A stretch of 64,000 nucleotides of DNA from Theristus sp. LFF4_11 (taxonomy: Eukaryota; Nematoda; Chromadorea; Monhysterida; Xyalidae): assembly GCA_030248135.1 (NCBI GenBank), contig JASANC010004782.1, positions 1-64,000 of the forward strand. Direction: 5' to 3'. A program made the position numbers and the translations under genes. The notes beneath the pieces were generated by a model, which saw only the letters and a list, made by a program, of their open reading frames with translations, ran no database searches and was not told the DNA's origin. Positions within the stretch are counted from its first letter, which is position 1. Every line of letters starts with the position of its first letter. Shown one piece after another: positions 33,309 through 45,610 of this stretch.

Positions 33309-36300
33309 TCAACGTGCGTAGTTCATGTATCCATAGCCACTGTTGTACGCGTTCGCATACTGCCCGTAGTAGGCAGCCGCCGGGTAGCCGTAGCCTGGAT
33401 AGCTGCCATAGGCGTACGGCATCAGCGCGCTCTTGTCGTAGTAGCTCGCCATCATGTACGGCGCTGCCTTTTTCTCGAGTTCGTCTGCCTCCTCTTCCTG
33501 AAAAAAAAAAGAAACTTGTGTTAGTTTTTCTCGACCAACCCTTCTTTCAACCTGCTTTTTATGTCGTTTTTCGTTTGTTACCACCTGCAAGGCTTTATAA
33601 ACCACAAGCTAGCAAAGCGCACAACAAACAGAGCTCAGCGACCGACCTTCATTGAGCGATAGGCAACGAGCATGAGCAGCGATGAAATCAAAATTAGCGC
33701 GACGCCGGCCCATGAGACAAAGTAAGAAAAACCGTAGCTCACTTTCGTCACGTTTACCAGCCACTGAAAACGAATTAAGCAAATAAACATAGATCAAAGA
33801 TCAAAGTTATTTGTGAACGAAAAAATCAAGTTATCAAAAAATATTTCATACTTTCGGTACATTTTAAAAAACGGCAATCAAACCTGCGGCCATGTTTGCT
33901 CAAACGGCCAAACGCGGATCACCTCACGATTCAAGTAGTCAACTCCGTGCCAGACAGCCATCGACGCCGCAAGAAATAACGCTGAAAAATTCAAGCAACA
34001 TGGTCATGGTTGGTGTTCTAATTAAAAAAACGCCAAGGAAGTGCTATCGAACTTTATTCTATCATGTCGAAGAAACTGGTTTTTTCCCTTCTTAAAATTC
34101 AATGAACTCGTTCGAAAAAAGAGTTTATAGATAAACGGTGCCGATAGGCTGAATCCTACAAAATTATAAAAATCGAGCTCACTTGCAAAGAGCAGCATGA
34201 TGCCTGTGGTCAGTATCAGGCCGGCGTGCCTTCGCCAGCAGCCGAGGATCCCAGTGAACAGCGTCAGCAACAAAAACGCCAAGCCAACAATGTAGAATGC
34301 AACGGTCGTTCGCATCAGATCTGCAGATCATAAGATCAATATGCTTGTCAATAATAAAACCTTTGACGCCCTTTTTGATCAATCTTCTCAAAGAAACAGT
34401 CCATCTGGTACCTCGAATAACGGCCTAGCTTTCCTAGCTTACCATTGGACTTGAATAGAGACTAAGGTTGGTATGTGGAAGAAACCCATTTTTCCCCGGG
34501 AAAACGGGCGGTTTTTTCTTTTTTCCGAGGCAAATTTCAATACTTGAAAAAAACTTGAAAAAACGACGTTTTCGTTTTTTTCGAGTTTTTTTCGAAATTT
34601 TTAATGCGAATTTTTTTGTTCCTCTAGTTTACCACTGTTCCAGGAGAATGGACCAGATGAAGTGGACTGCAACTAGAACCCAACTTGCAGATAGGAAGTG
34701 AGTCTTCTTTTTTTACTATTTTTAATCTCATCGTGTCAATGCGTCTGTATTACATTTGTGCCTTGTGCATCAGTTTTCTTCTCTGACCTTATCCGTTGTC
34801 TCGTGTCTTCCTTACTGGATTGTGGCGCAAAAACAGCGAATGCGTTAACGCTTGTTATTCTTGTTTTTTAATCCGTTTTTAATGGAATTTGTTGTTACAA
34901 AAAACAACGTAGTCTCTTTTTGCTCAGAGACTGAAAGACTTCTTGCTTATTACGAAAAACTGATTTCCTCAAATTACCATTCGAACTGCTTCAAATGCAA
35001 GGTCACATTTTTGCACTTTTCTGTTTAAATCAAACATTTGTGCAAAAAACCGTGTAAAGCCCGATTGTTCCGCCTAGATTCAAGTTCTGCAATTTTTAGT
35101 ACTAGGTTTTTTTCAAATTTTTCCCGTTTTTTGAGAAAAAATCCGAAACAAATAGCTTTATTCCCCCGGAGAAAAAAAAACGGTTTCTGCCAACCCTAAT
35201 CGTGACGACAAGACAACTTCAAGACCCGCCAGAAACAGCACACAGACGCCATTTCAAACTCCTGAAAGGTTATCTTCCACAAAAATCAGCGTCAACTAAC
35301 GTGTTCGTGTCCATTGATCCTTGTTCCAATGTTTGGTCACTTGCTCGTCTTCTGGCAGTTGATAGTCGGTGAGCGTGACGCACTGCTCTCCAAGCGGTTC
35401 TCGGTAAGTGTTCGACCCTGAAAACATTAAAAATCTGTTGTTCATGTTCAAAATTGTGATTTTCTTTCGCACTGCACTTTCACGACAAATGAACCCATCG
35501 TTTGGATTTTTGATTTCCGTTGTTTCGTTGGCAATCTTTTTAAAACTTTTCCTTGCTAAGCCCTTTTGGCAATAAAATTATGCTTCCAAGTTTTATGTTT
35601 TACAAAACAAGTTTTTTTTATCATCTTCAAAAAATGGCGTTCATATAAAAAAAAAACCCTAAAGCTACAAAAAGCGCGCGCGCGCGCGCGCGCGGGCCGC
35701 GCTCCTGATCCCCAGCGCGCCGCCGCCCCCCCCCCGCCCACACCATGCCAAACCAAACTCTCTCTCTCCCTCTTTCGTCATGGCTGGCTGGGTGGGGTTG
35801 GGTGGGGTTGTGAATTAGGCTTTAGGATTAGGTTTTGGTTTAGGCTAGTTTTGGCAACGTCTGCCAACATCAGTGGTTTGATTTAGTACGACAGGCCCAC
35901 CAAAAAAACATTTGAACTCAAAACTCTATCTTCAACAATGTTGCAATCTTGCAAACACCAAACTTGGATAGGAATAAAGAACACCTCATAAACCATTTCA
36001 ATACTCAGCAGCTAATCGCATAAACACCTTATGGTCCCTGCACGATTGGTTTTTGCTGCACGGTATTCGACTAAGACATGGTAAGATACAAATTTCTAAA
36101 GTCGAATCAACAGTTTCAGTGGTTGTAGATTTGTGGCAAAGTTCAAGTATCAGAAGAACTTTTCAATATCACGCTTAATTACGTTTTGTCCGAATAGTGT
36201 GATTAATTGCCCAATTCTCGGAGCCTTTAAAATAGTCATAAATAACATCCTTATTCAAGCAGCCCTTATTCAACAAATGCCGATTAACCCCGAAACAATT

Positions 36301-37978
36301 GGCATGCACAGAAATCGGTGAAACAAAACCGTCCACGGCAGTTTGTCTCCATGTTTTTATTCGCAGATTGAGACATTCAACTTTTTTTGCGGATTTCTTT
36401 GCAAATGTCAAATGTTTTCTGGTGTCACTCGTACCGGCAGCAGTGCACTGAAAACGTGATCAATCAACGCGCACAACACAGCCTGGAAAATACAATCAAC
36501 AACATGCGCGTGTGTTACAAACAGCAAAAGGTGCACACCACCACACATGGAAAGCGAACGTTTTACACCTTGAAGAATGCAACGATGAAGTGCGTACAAG
36601 CATATTGCGCCACTGCTGGCGTCAAGGCCAATGACACACCATGCGCTCAATTCAAAAACGCAATCACTGAGCTGATTGGTCACAGGAAAAGCAAAAAGGT
36701 GTAATCGAAATCGGGATATTGCTGTCGAAAAGGGAGCAAACACCTTTGAACACACATGTCACTCTAGCAGTTTCACGATCAATCCACGGCATGCGACTTT
36801 GGCGAATTGATGAAAAACTGTTGTGGTTTTGCAATTTTCAATCCCTGAAAACTCGTTCTTGGTGGTTTTTTTTATAAATACCACTTCTTTAGTTCCACGC
36901 CCTGACTGCCGCACCTTGATAAACACGCTCGCCTCTTCAAACAAAAATCCAATTTGTACCATCACATCCGCGTTCTGTAATGAACAACAAACGCCAGTGA
37001 ACAATAATACGCAAATCACACACCACCTTGGTTGTTGTTGCTTTTTCTGACGAAATAATAGCAACAGCGTAACGTAAATTACAAGTAGCGATTGAAAATA
37101 AATAACGCGGTTTTATTTGTTATATTGAGTCGAAAAAGTAAGTGATTCTGTAAACAAATGGCGGCCGTCGACTCAGCAGACGAATGCGCGCATCAAAAAT
37201 CAGCAAAAAACACACGCGAGAAATGAAAAATCGGAACGAAAAAACACTTGACCATCATTCGGAGAACAATTTTTTCAAATGTTGCATCAATTTTGATGCT
37301 GAAATTTTATTTCCTGGCTCGATAAAAAAAAAACTAGAACAATGAACGTGTCACTACGCGCTCACGAAAGTTGCTAACTCGACCAAATAAAGCATGATAG
37401 AAAAAAACGAATGGGGATGGGGTTGTCTTTGTTTGTGACGGTAAAGTTATTCGAAGAACAGTTAGGTATTCGACTCGTGTGCAACAAGCACGACAGGCAT
37501 ACCGCATGAAAAACCGGTATCACACACGCCAAAAAACGGTTACCGCTTCGAAAGTTCACATGCAGCTCACTCTGGCTGTGCAACCTCAAAAACCCGGACC
37601 ACCAATCAGAGAACGAGAGAGCGCCTGCATCTTACTCTCTTTTTGCCCACTTTTGCATGTTTACAATACTTTGACAACAAAGCGTAACCACCACAAAAAA
37701 CCGCGCGCAACACAAGTCCACCGACCGCTGGGCAGTTCGTTCGGGTAGCACTCGCGGAAGAGTCCAATGACGCGATTGAAGTAGAGATTGGTCTGGTTGA
37801 CGATGTTGCCGGTGGTCAGGTTCCTCCTGAGCGCCGCGTCCGTCTCCATGCGTTCGAAGAGCGCCACGCGATCGACCGTGTACCGCTGCCAGTTGTTGGT
37901 GCCGAATGCGATCGCTGCCAGCACGATGCCGACCAGTGCGAACACGGTGCTCAGGCTCAGGATGAACGGCGACGACAT
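33309..37978 (-). CDS. Claudin-like four-transmembrane protein (303 aa)
   Basis: Exons 37726-37978, 35301-35417, 34183-34320, 33884-33981, 33647-33763 and 33309-33497 join in frame to 303 codons plus stop. Helix 1 is LSLSTVFALVGIVLAAIAFG, followed by NNWQRYTV and a long extracellular loop with IGLFRECYP and a second Cys (GEQCVTL), the claudin W..GLW..C..C pattern in variant form. Helices 2-4 are VAFYIVGLAFLLLTLFTGIL, LILTTGIMLLFATLFLAASM and FVSWAGVALILISSLLMLVA. The cytosolic tail is Tyr/Gly/Ala-rich (YGSYPGYGYPAAAYYGQYAN). It would act in cell junctions or as a channel-associated subunit. It belongs to the claudin/PMP22/calcium-channel-gamma superfamily; the exact subfamily is uncertain. 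Introns 1 and 2 carry repeats. Confidence 0.8.
34463..35199. mobile_element. MITE-like element with TTAGGGTTGG-type ends, intronic
   Basis: The left end TAAGGTTGGTATGTGGAAGAAACC and the right end (minus) TTAGGGTTGGCAGAAACC are imperfect inverted repeats, each followed inward by CCGGGG and runs of A/T (TTTTTTCGAGTTTTTTTCG). The ends resemble hAT-derived MITEs. It sits in the second intron of the claudin-like gene and has no coding capacity. Confidence 0.6.
35673..35695. repeat. (GC)n alternating tract
   Basis: About eleven GC dinucleotides lie in a claudin-gene intron. Next to it are C-runs (35723-35738) and, at 35812-35860, a TTAGGC/TTAGG-rich segment like that at 19045-19090. Confidence 0.8.
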
Positions 37979-40900
37979 CGCAGGCCGGTGGTTGAGTTGG
38001 AGTTGGAGTTGGAGTTTGTGCTTGTGCGGGCTTCAGGCCGCTGAAAGGTCGGTCGCGACGACAAAGAAGCACTTGTTTTCAGCTCTTGTCGATGTGTGAA
38101 GCGATATGTGAGTTGCTTGAGCCTCAACGATGATTTACAATTCCAATGACAAATACTAATAATAATGTTGTAATGAATTCAGCCAACTCAACACAATATT
38201 GAGTTTCCACTGGGCGTTGTCAACAGGGCGCGGTTGATTTGTTCTGAAAAACAGTATAAAACGAATATATTTTCAAAAACGGGCATGCATGGTTGATGAT
38301 TTTGTGATGCCGGTAGGAGATTGATTTCAGCAATAATAACAACATTTCAGATGTGTGTGACGAATAAATTTTACATTGTTTTGCGAAAAAGTTAGATATT
38401 GTTTGAATTTGCGGCGTGCGGAACGACTTTCAACATAAAAATTGATGGCTGCAGTTTGAATTGGTTTGATCTGTCTGATTGATTCACAAATGAATCACAT
38501 AATAATAACAATAAAGGTAAATCATGCGTTAGTCAGCATGATTAAAAAGATTAAAAGAGAAAGAAAACGCATCGTCACATCAACAAAATTGAAAACAATT
38601 GTGCACAACTCCAGAAAAACTATACAAAATTAAGAAAAGTAATACCTTGGCGGCCAGATAACACTGCAATCGCTAAAATATGTGCAACTGATTGTAAAAG
38701 TCTACACTAAAATACAAGACAAGATGACTGTTGTGACAAACATGCGTGCGAATCGGTTACAGTGCAACCGTGGTAGAATGAGGTGGCATTATTGCACGCT
38801 GCAAATGCACAATGCAGCCTGCAATGCTTTGCGTGTGATTTGTGCTGAACAAAAAAAACATGACATACAAAAATGCATGTATGTGCGTGGGATTGTTGGA
38901 GATATTATACAACAAGCAATAACCATAAAAGTATGTGTGTCTGGTCTAGCCATGTTACTGACAGCACGCACACCGTTCTGTATGTCGCCCAATTGTGCGC
39001 GTGTGCTACAGAAAAAATGTATTTTTACGGTAAAAAATATCACCAAACGCGAGGTCGCTCATTACTTTCATTCCAGTCGTGTGTGCGCCTGTAAAAAAAT
39101 TACCAGTGCAGGGGCAGCGAGCAAAAGAAACACACATGCTATCTCCATTCAATCTTCCGAAATAATCAACATGCACAAATCTGGCGTACAACAGTGGCAG
39201 TAATTTTTGCGCCAGAGAAAACACGTCGAACACGCACCACTAATAAGCAGACGGACACAGAAAATTGACACAGGGCAAACTATGCGATGGCACGTTCAAG
39301 TAAAGCCGCCGGGGCTGGGTTGCGCAGGTGAATGTGGAGTGTCGTGGCATCACATTGTATCGGTGCACATTATAATCTCACAGATCGGGTGCAATAATCA
39401 ATTCCGTTCTGTACGAAAATCGAGTTTCGAGAGAGAGAGAGAGAGAGAGCTGAACTGAAAGTGCAAATAAACACCAAACCGTTGTCCACTGAGTAAGACG
39501 AGCTGAAATCAGTGTTGTAGTACACGGCGTTCGAAGTGTGCGTGCAAAAATCGTTATACAACCGCGTATAAATAACGGTTTCGCCCATATGAATGAATGA
39601 ATGCATAATAATAATAAGAAGAAGACTACGTGAGTATTTGGGCAGGGCGGGCTGGAGTGAAGGCAAACAGCAGCCAACGCGAAACGTGAACATCGCAGAT
39701 TCAAGGCAACGGCGCGCTGCACTGGAGGGAACGCGCAAGACGTATGTCGGAATCTTCTAAACCGAAATACACATTTATACAGGTCTGAACACAAATCGAA
39801 TGGGAAATCGCCGTTTGTGTGCAGAGTGAACGCATACACAAGCGAGCACACTGCGATGGCTGGGATGGGATCCCCATCGTTCTCGAACAAACGCATTTTC
39901 TTCTCTGATCACGCATGTACGCACGGTATATGATGGCCCGAATCAAGGTCAGATCGTGGCTGCAGTGTGTGTGTGTGTGTGTTGAAACAGCACAGAGGCT
40001 GAAATATGCAGTGCATAGTATCGCAGTCAGGCAAAATAGCAGTGGGTGGAAATCAGATGCGAGAATGCGTCGGCTACACGCGTGTTGTATCGTGTAAACT
40101 GCCGCCTACTACACCTTTAGCCAAGCAAACAGCAGCGCCGTGATATCTCGTAGTGCAAGTGTATCCCTGTGACGTCCATTGCGCATCAGCGCAACTATTG
40201 ACTGACTGACTGTACGCTAGCGCACAGATGAAAATGAAAAGGTTGAACACGTTGAATCAAACACGAACGTAAAAACCAGCCAATTGTAACCGAAATTCTT
40301 TCTTTGACAATCGAAATGTGCCACAGTGAAAGTGGCGCATAAAATTACACACGAGACACGAGAACAAAAACTCAGTGCAACGGACACGCGGATGCGATGG
40401 ACAAATTGTCACAGCCGAATAAAAAAACCAAGAATCGAAAAAAAATGTTCGTTTGAAAAAAACAGAAGCTGATCGGTTCTGGCTTCTTGAAGGAGCTGGG
40501 CGGAAAACCGACAATCGTTTGAAAAGGGATTTTTTTTGAATGGTAGACCAACTCAACCAAATAAAGCACGGAAAAATCTGGTGCGGACGAAGAGTTTTCT
40601 TTCGATCCGGTTTGCATAATAATAGAACGCAAGTTTCAAGAGTGTTGCGTATTGCGCTTGGAATCGCTTTGCTGCAAAAATCATCCTTTTACATTTCGCT
40701 TCAGTGAAAACCACACAATTCTGACAATGGCTGTTGAAGCAATAATGGTTGAAATCACATTGTTATTGTCAACACCGAAGAGCGTGAACTGATGCAAAAA
40801 TATACACACTGGGCGATGATAAAAAGTGTGATTATACACGTCATACATCAATACGTGCAACTTTCAAGAAATACTGAGCTGACTAAAAATAATGGACATT

Positions 40901-41748
40901 CCTCATAATTGAAAAAATGTTCAAAAAAGTTCAGCACTTTGTTGAGCAATCACTAGCTACTAAAAACTTATTGAGTTATCCACTAGTTATTGAACAAAAG
41001 TTGAGTAAGTTTTTGCTCAGTGGTTTACTGTGGCACGTGGCACCGAAGCGCTGGGCACGGCTGTGGAAAAAAAACTTAAAGGCCCGTTTAGCCGTATTTG
41101 CATTGGCACGTCACGTCACGTCACGTCACGTCACGACACGTCACGTCACGTCACGTCACGTCACGTCATCGTTTATGCAGGAAAAAAAGCAATCCGGCAC
41201 GTCACGTCGACGTCGGGTTTCAGAACTCGCGCTCCTTTATGCCCCCATACGTCGACAGTCAGACAGATACTGGTGCATAAACGATGACATGACGACGTGA
41301 TGTGCTGCATCTATTAAACTGCTCAAAAGTCTTGAATCTGTGGGCTTTTTCGAATTTGACTTGCAATGTCCAGTTGAAATTGGCTGTTGTCACAAGAATT
41401 CATTTTCAATTTGCCTTCAACTTTATTGAATTTTGCTTGCTGACGAACGGCTTCTTAAGGCAGAACCTAAAATGCAACGTCACGTCACATCGCGTTACGT
41501 CATCGTTTATACAGCACCTCACTTCACCTCACGTCATCGTTCATACAGCACCTCACTTCACCTCACGTCATCGTTTGTGCGTCCGTGTCTCTCTGCTCGT
41601 CGATGTGCGTCGACGTCCGGACGGCTAATGGGCCTTAAATCAGCTACATTTCTAATTTGTACACCACAAAGAGTTTTTCATTTTAATCCTTAATCCCATT
41701 AGCTCACACTCACCATACAAAAAAATCAAACAAAAACAAAAAGTCATC
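37979..41748. other. Long intergenic region with simple repeats only
   Basis: It holds the 5' flank of the claudin-like gene (minus) and of the phosphatase gene (plus). Visible features are (GA)n at 39429-39449, (GT)n near 39966-39981, and CACGT/CGTCA arrays at 41108-41168 and 41478-41580. ORFs on the minus strand near 39.4-39.9 kb overlap each other in several frames and look non-coding. Confidence 0.5.
41108..41168. repeat. (CGTCA)n microsatellite with a diverged copy downstream
   Basis: About eleven copies of the pentamer CGTCA occur with one interruption (CGACA). A related array (41478-41580) uses CGTCACGTCAC and CACCTCACTTCACCTCACGTCATCGTT(T/C)ATACAG in tandem. Both lie 200-650 bases upstream of the phosphatase start codon. 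Confidence 0.85.
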
Positions 41749-44612
41749 ATGGCCTATCGACTGAATGTTGAATTTGGACAAAGCAAAAAGGAGCGAAAGC
41801 CAAGCACCAGCGAGTCGGCATCAGCATCAGAAGGAACGTCAGCCGCATCGTCATCTATGTATTCTAGCTCTGCAGCTACAGTCAGTTCACTCTTTTGGCA
41901 GTTCAAACACTTCACACACACAAAAAAATAGAAAAAACACGTTGCAAGTCTCAGGAATATGCACCAGGAAACCAGTTTTTAAACCCGCAAAGCTGGGTAC
42001 ACAGCCAATAAAAATCGCCTTGATTGACAATACAAGCAAGGACTGCCTTATTTATTCGGCCATACTGTACTTCAACTTATAGATACATAGGTAAAGCCCT
42101 GACACAGACAGTTGATTTGACTGTGATTGAACATGATTGACATGCTGAAGTCAACCAACATTACACAATGGAACATGAAAATCAGTCCATGCAAAAAACT
42201 GCGCAGTTGTTTTTTCCTTTTCACCAGTCGGGACTGACGCACTCGCAGCTGACGCGCACATTCACAGAAGTGGAAACGAAGACGTGCACCGGTGCATCGT
42301 GAGTCGCACGCGAGTTCTGCTGAGCTGCTTTTTATCGCAGATGTAGAGACGCTCAGTCGTATAGCGGTTTCAAAAGAACGAACATGATATTGCATTTGTT
42401 GCCGATTCGAAGCTGATTGGTTGTTGCAAGCGAATGATTGCTGTGCAGCGAAAGCAATTGTGCGACAGCTGGGTATGAGACGGAATGCTGCCAGAAGAGC
42501 AACTATAAATTGGTGGTCAAGCAGCTAATGAAATTCTGTTTTAGTAGCCATTTTAATCGGTGCTTTAGTGTGGTTGATTGCATTCCCAGCTCACGACTTC
42601 AGTCACACAAGCTCAGTCATTGATGCACATAGCAAACTGTCGTCCGAACCGGGCGCGATCCCGCTGCTGACGCCCCCGGCGCCGGCGTCTGCTGGCTCGG
42701 ACGCTCGTCGTCTGATCGTGATGCGTCACGGCGAACGGCTCGATCGAATCTTCGCCAACTGGCATCGCACCGCGTTCAACAGCGCTGGCGAGTACGTGCC
42801 GAGTGACATGAATCTGCCGCAGCAGCTGCCCGAGCGTTTCGGTGGCCTCCGAGTGCGTCTACTGTGCCTTCGTGCTTGCAAGCAACAAAATATACACACT
42901 CTTCCACAATTGCAAACAGACACGCAATAATCGCACGCTGAAAAAATCCCCGAACTCGTGGCAGGTGGCGTGTCCCCGTCATGTCCTGTCCCGAGCCTTT
43001 CCTGCCTTGCTTTTCCTGCAAATACATTTTTTAGTTTTACGGTAATTCATTTTCCGGGGCCCGCCACCCAACACATTTTTTTCAGCGTGACAGTCGACAA
43101 TTTCGATGATCCTTATTTTGCACTGTTACACCAAGCAAACGCTGTGCGTTGTTGCATGTACGGTTTTCTCAATTTCGTTTCCAATGAGCCCATGTTCAGT
43201 CATTCATGAACGACTCGCCAATCACGGAGATGGGCAGCATCATGGCGCAAATGGTCGGTCGCGCGCTGCACCGCAACGACGCCATTCCACGTGCCATTTA
43301 CTGTTCGCCAGCGCTGCGCTGTGTGCAGACGGCTGCCCGTGTGCTGCAGGCGATGCAGGACCCGTTGGCTGCGACGCCGATCAAGGTCGGCAAACGTCAT
43401 CGATACATTTGGCGTTTATGAAAGCTCGCAATGTTGGTCATGTCATTGGATTGGTATTTCTTCAGTCAGCAAAAAAACAAAAAAATTGAACAGATCTACT
43501 GTATCTGCTCAACAACCAGTTTTCTTGTTTCATGGTATGTGTCCGTTTTTCAGTGACACCATCCGCGACGTGTGAAGCATAACCAGAGTATGATTAAAAT
43601 TTCATGATTGTCGACCAATCAGTAATTGTGTTTGACCAATCAGCCCTATTCCAATCCAAGTCTCAACTTTGACTCTTTCATGGTTGATAGACTTCCACTT
43701 TCAGATACGCGTCGAGCCAGGATTGTTTGAGTGGCTGCAGCTGTACGATTCAATTCCGACCTGGATGAGCGGGGCGGAGCTCACCAAAATGGGAGTACCA
43801 ATCGACGCCGGCTATGCGCCCGAGATCGGTGTGGTCGAGTTGCAGAAAACATACAAGAGTGAATCATCAGATCAGTTCCAGGAGCGTATGGACCGCGTTT
43901 TCAAGAACATACTTCAGGTAAACAACGGGTCGACTGGAAAAAGGGCTGCAAAGCTTGTTACTAAAACGGCGCTATTACTAAAACGTGTTCGTTTGTGTTT
44001 TGACCGCATTAGCGTAGCAAACGGCTGCTGAAGTCCCTGCTGAAACGACTGACAAAACGCGTCATTATCTTTTAACACGTGAACATACTTTTGTTTTAGC
44101 AGCCTCTTTATTTAATAGCTAGTTTAGTGGTACATCGAACGTGCTTGGGCATGCAAATCGCTGATTGGTTGCTAATGCACTGCCCCTGAATTTGTCCGTG
44201 TCCATGCAGCGACGGCCGCAACAACTCGGTAACTTTTTTTGTTGACAAAAGTGATCGCAATGTTCAGGCGAACCCGAAAGGCACAGTTCTCGTGGTGGCA
44301 CACGCGCCCACGATGGACGCTACTCGCTCGCTGCTCGGCCACTCAAACAAAAACATCCCACGTCGAGTCATGGAACGTATGTTTGTTTCTCTTGTTTGAA
44401 ATTTGTAAAAAAATGGCACTTGATTTTGCATTATTTGCGTTGATAAACGATTGTCATTTTCAGGTATGGGAATGAACTACCCGTTTTGCTCGGCTGTGAT
44501 TTTAGACCAAACAGACAAAGGCAACTGGCAGCTGAGCAACTCGCCGCTGCCACCGATTTCCAATCTTGATTTCACCACGCAGATCAATGGATTTTTCTTC
44601 AATCGAGCTTGA
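41749..44612 (+). CDS. UBASH3/STS-like histidine phosphatase (351 aa)
   Basis: Exons 41749-41884, 42590-42852, 43200-43385, 43705-43917, 44268-44376 and 44464-44612 join in frame to 351 codons plus stop. The 2H-phosphatase fold is clear: catalytic RHGE in RRLIVMRHGERLDRIF, then SFMNDSPITEMG, AIYCSPALRCVQTAARVLQ, KIRVEPGLFEW, and the second catalytic His in VLVVAHAPTMDATRSLLG. This order matches the C-terminal phosphatase of UBASH3/STS proteins; the UBA and SH3 domains are absent, replaced by a short Ser/Ala-rich N-terminus. It probably dephosphorylates phosphotyrosine or small phosphate esters. The exon 1 donor (GTCA|GTTCAC) is non-ideal, so the first 45 residues are less certain. An AATAAA lies at 44772-44777. 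Confidence 0.85.
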
Positions 44613-44771
44613 AAAAAAACTTTCTTGATATAAATACTTGATGTTTTGTGATACACACCAGCTGTGACTCAGTTGTGGTTATTCTACTGGTAGTTCTTTA
44701 TACCATATTTGTTGAGGACTGTGACTAAACTACATGCGTGATTTTATCCACTGATGTATTTCTGGCTAAAA

Positions 44772-44777
44772 AATAAA
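44772..44777 (+). terminator. AATAAA poly(A) signal of the phosphatase gene
   Basis: The hexamer lies about 160 bases past the stop codon and before the convergent Gly/Tyr-rich gene. Confidence 0.5.
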
Positions 44778-44909
44778 CCGTCAAACTGTCAGAATACAGT
44801 TTATTCGTGAATCTGATTAATTATTTGATCTGTAAAACAATATGAGATCAAGATTGTGTATCACCATGAGAACAACAGATTTTTTGTTTTTCTCGGCTTC
44901 CGTTCACGA

Positions 44910-45610
44910 TTACCACCAGTCCCACGACCACGAGAATCCGAACATTCCACGCGAGAATGGGTAGCCCCACATGCCGTACCCACCATAAGGGTAACCGTAG
45001 CCACCCCAACCTCCGTACATGCCTGATAAGGAAAGAAGTCACGTGAAATTTTTACTTGAATATACATTGTAATCCAGAAAAGTCCTAGTCTGACGACAGT
45101 GAACTCGGGTGTAACACTGCAATGTTGCACACGCTCAAACAAACAACTGCACACAAATATAATATTACAATGCTGCGCGTGTGAGCGCTTTTATGTGTAC
45201 AATGTAGATGTGTATGATTAGTTTTACGACTTCCGTAGCACTACCAGTGTTATAACAACATAAAACGAGAGTAGATCCGAGAACTGACCCCAGGGATGGT
45301 GGCGGTACATACGATGCATGCCATACATACCGTATGGGTACATGCCCATGCCCATGCCCATGCCACCGTACATGCCATAGCCGCCGTATGGCCACCAGCC
45401 AACGTTAGCAGCATCCGTGCACTTCACCAATTGTCCGTCTTGCTGTTGTTCTTCGTCAAAGATCAGCTGCAGATTCGGTGGGGGCACTGCAGCGGTCATG
45501 ATGATTCGCTTGCAAGCCACTTGGAAAATCAGTGATGGTTGAACTTGTATATTGTCAGTGAAAAGGAGTAGATACGCGCACACTGTTCCAACGTTTGCCG
45601 ATCCACTCAT
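44910..45610 (-). CDS. Gly/Tyr/Met/Trp-rich small protein
   Basis: Exons about 45289-45610 and 44910-45022 join in phase (TGG G|GTCAGT ... ATCAG|GC). After a segment PPPNLQLIFDEEQQQDGQLV and KCTDAANVG, the product becomes WPYGGYGMYGGMGMGMGMYP and, in exon 2, MYGGWGGYGYPYGGYGMWGY, ending SWSWDWW. Such compositions are seen in secreted cuticle, glue or antimicrobial peptides of nematodes (for example YGGWG peptides), but I see no convincing signal peptide. The start could be 45610 or the internal Met at 45499, or an exon further upstream may supply a leader. The function is not known. Confidence 0.6.

Noticed and set aside
36387..36704. 105-codon plus-strand ORF
   Set aside because: It lies in an intron of the claudin-like gene and has no splice or motif support.
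39370..39896. Overlapping minus-strand ORFs of 122 and 172 codons
   Set aside because: Open in several frames at once, Leu/Ser/Cys-rich, partly from a GA repeat, with no recognisable domain.
43087..43209. Extra exon of the histidine phosphatase
   Set aside because: Joining 42852 directly to 43200 keeps phase and matches the family's spacing; this segment adds stops or unrelated residues.
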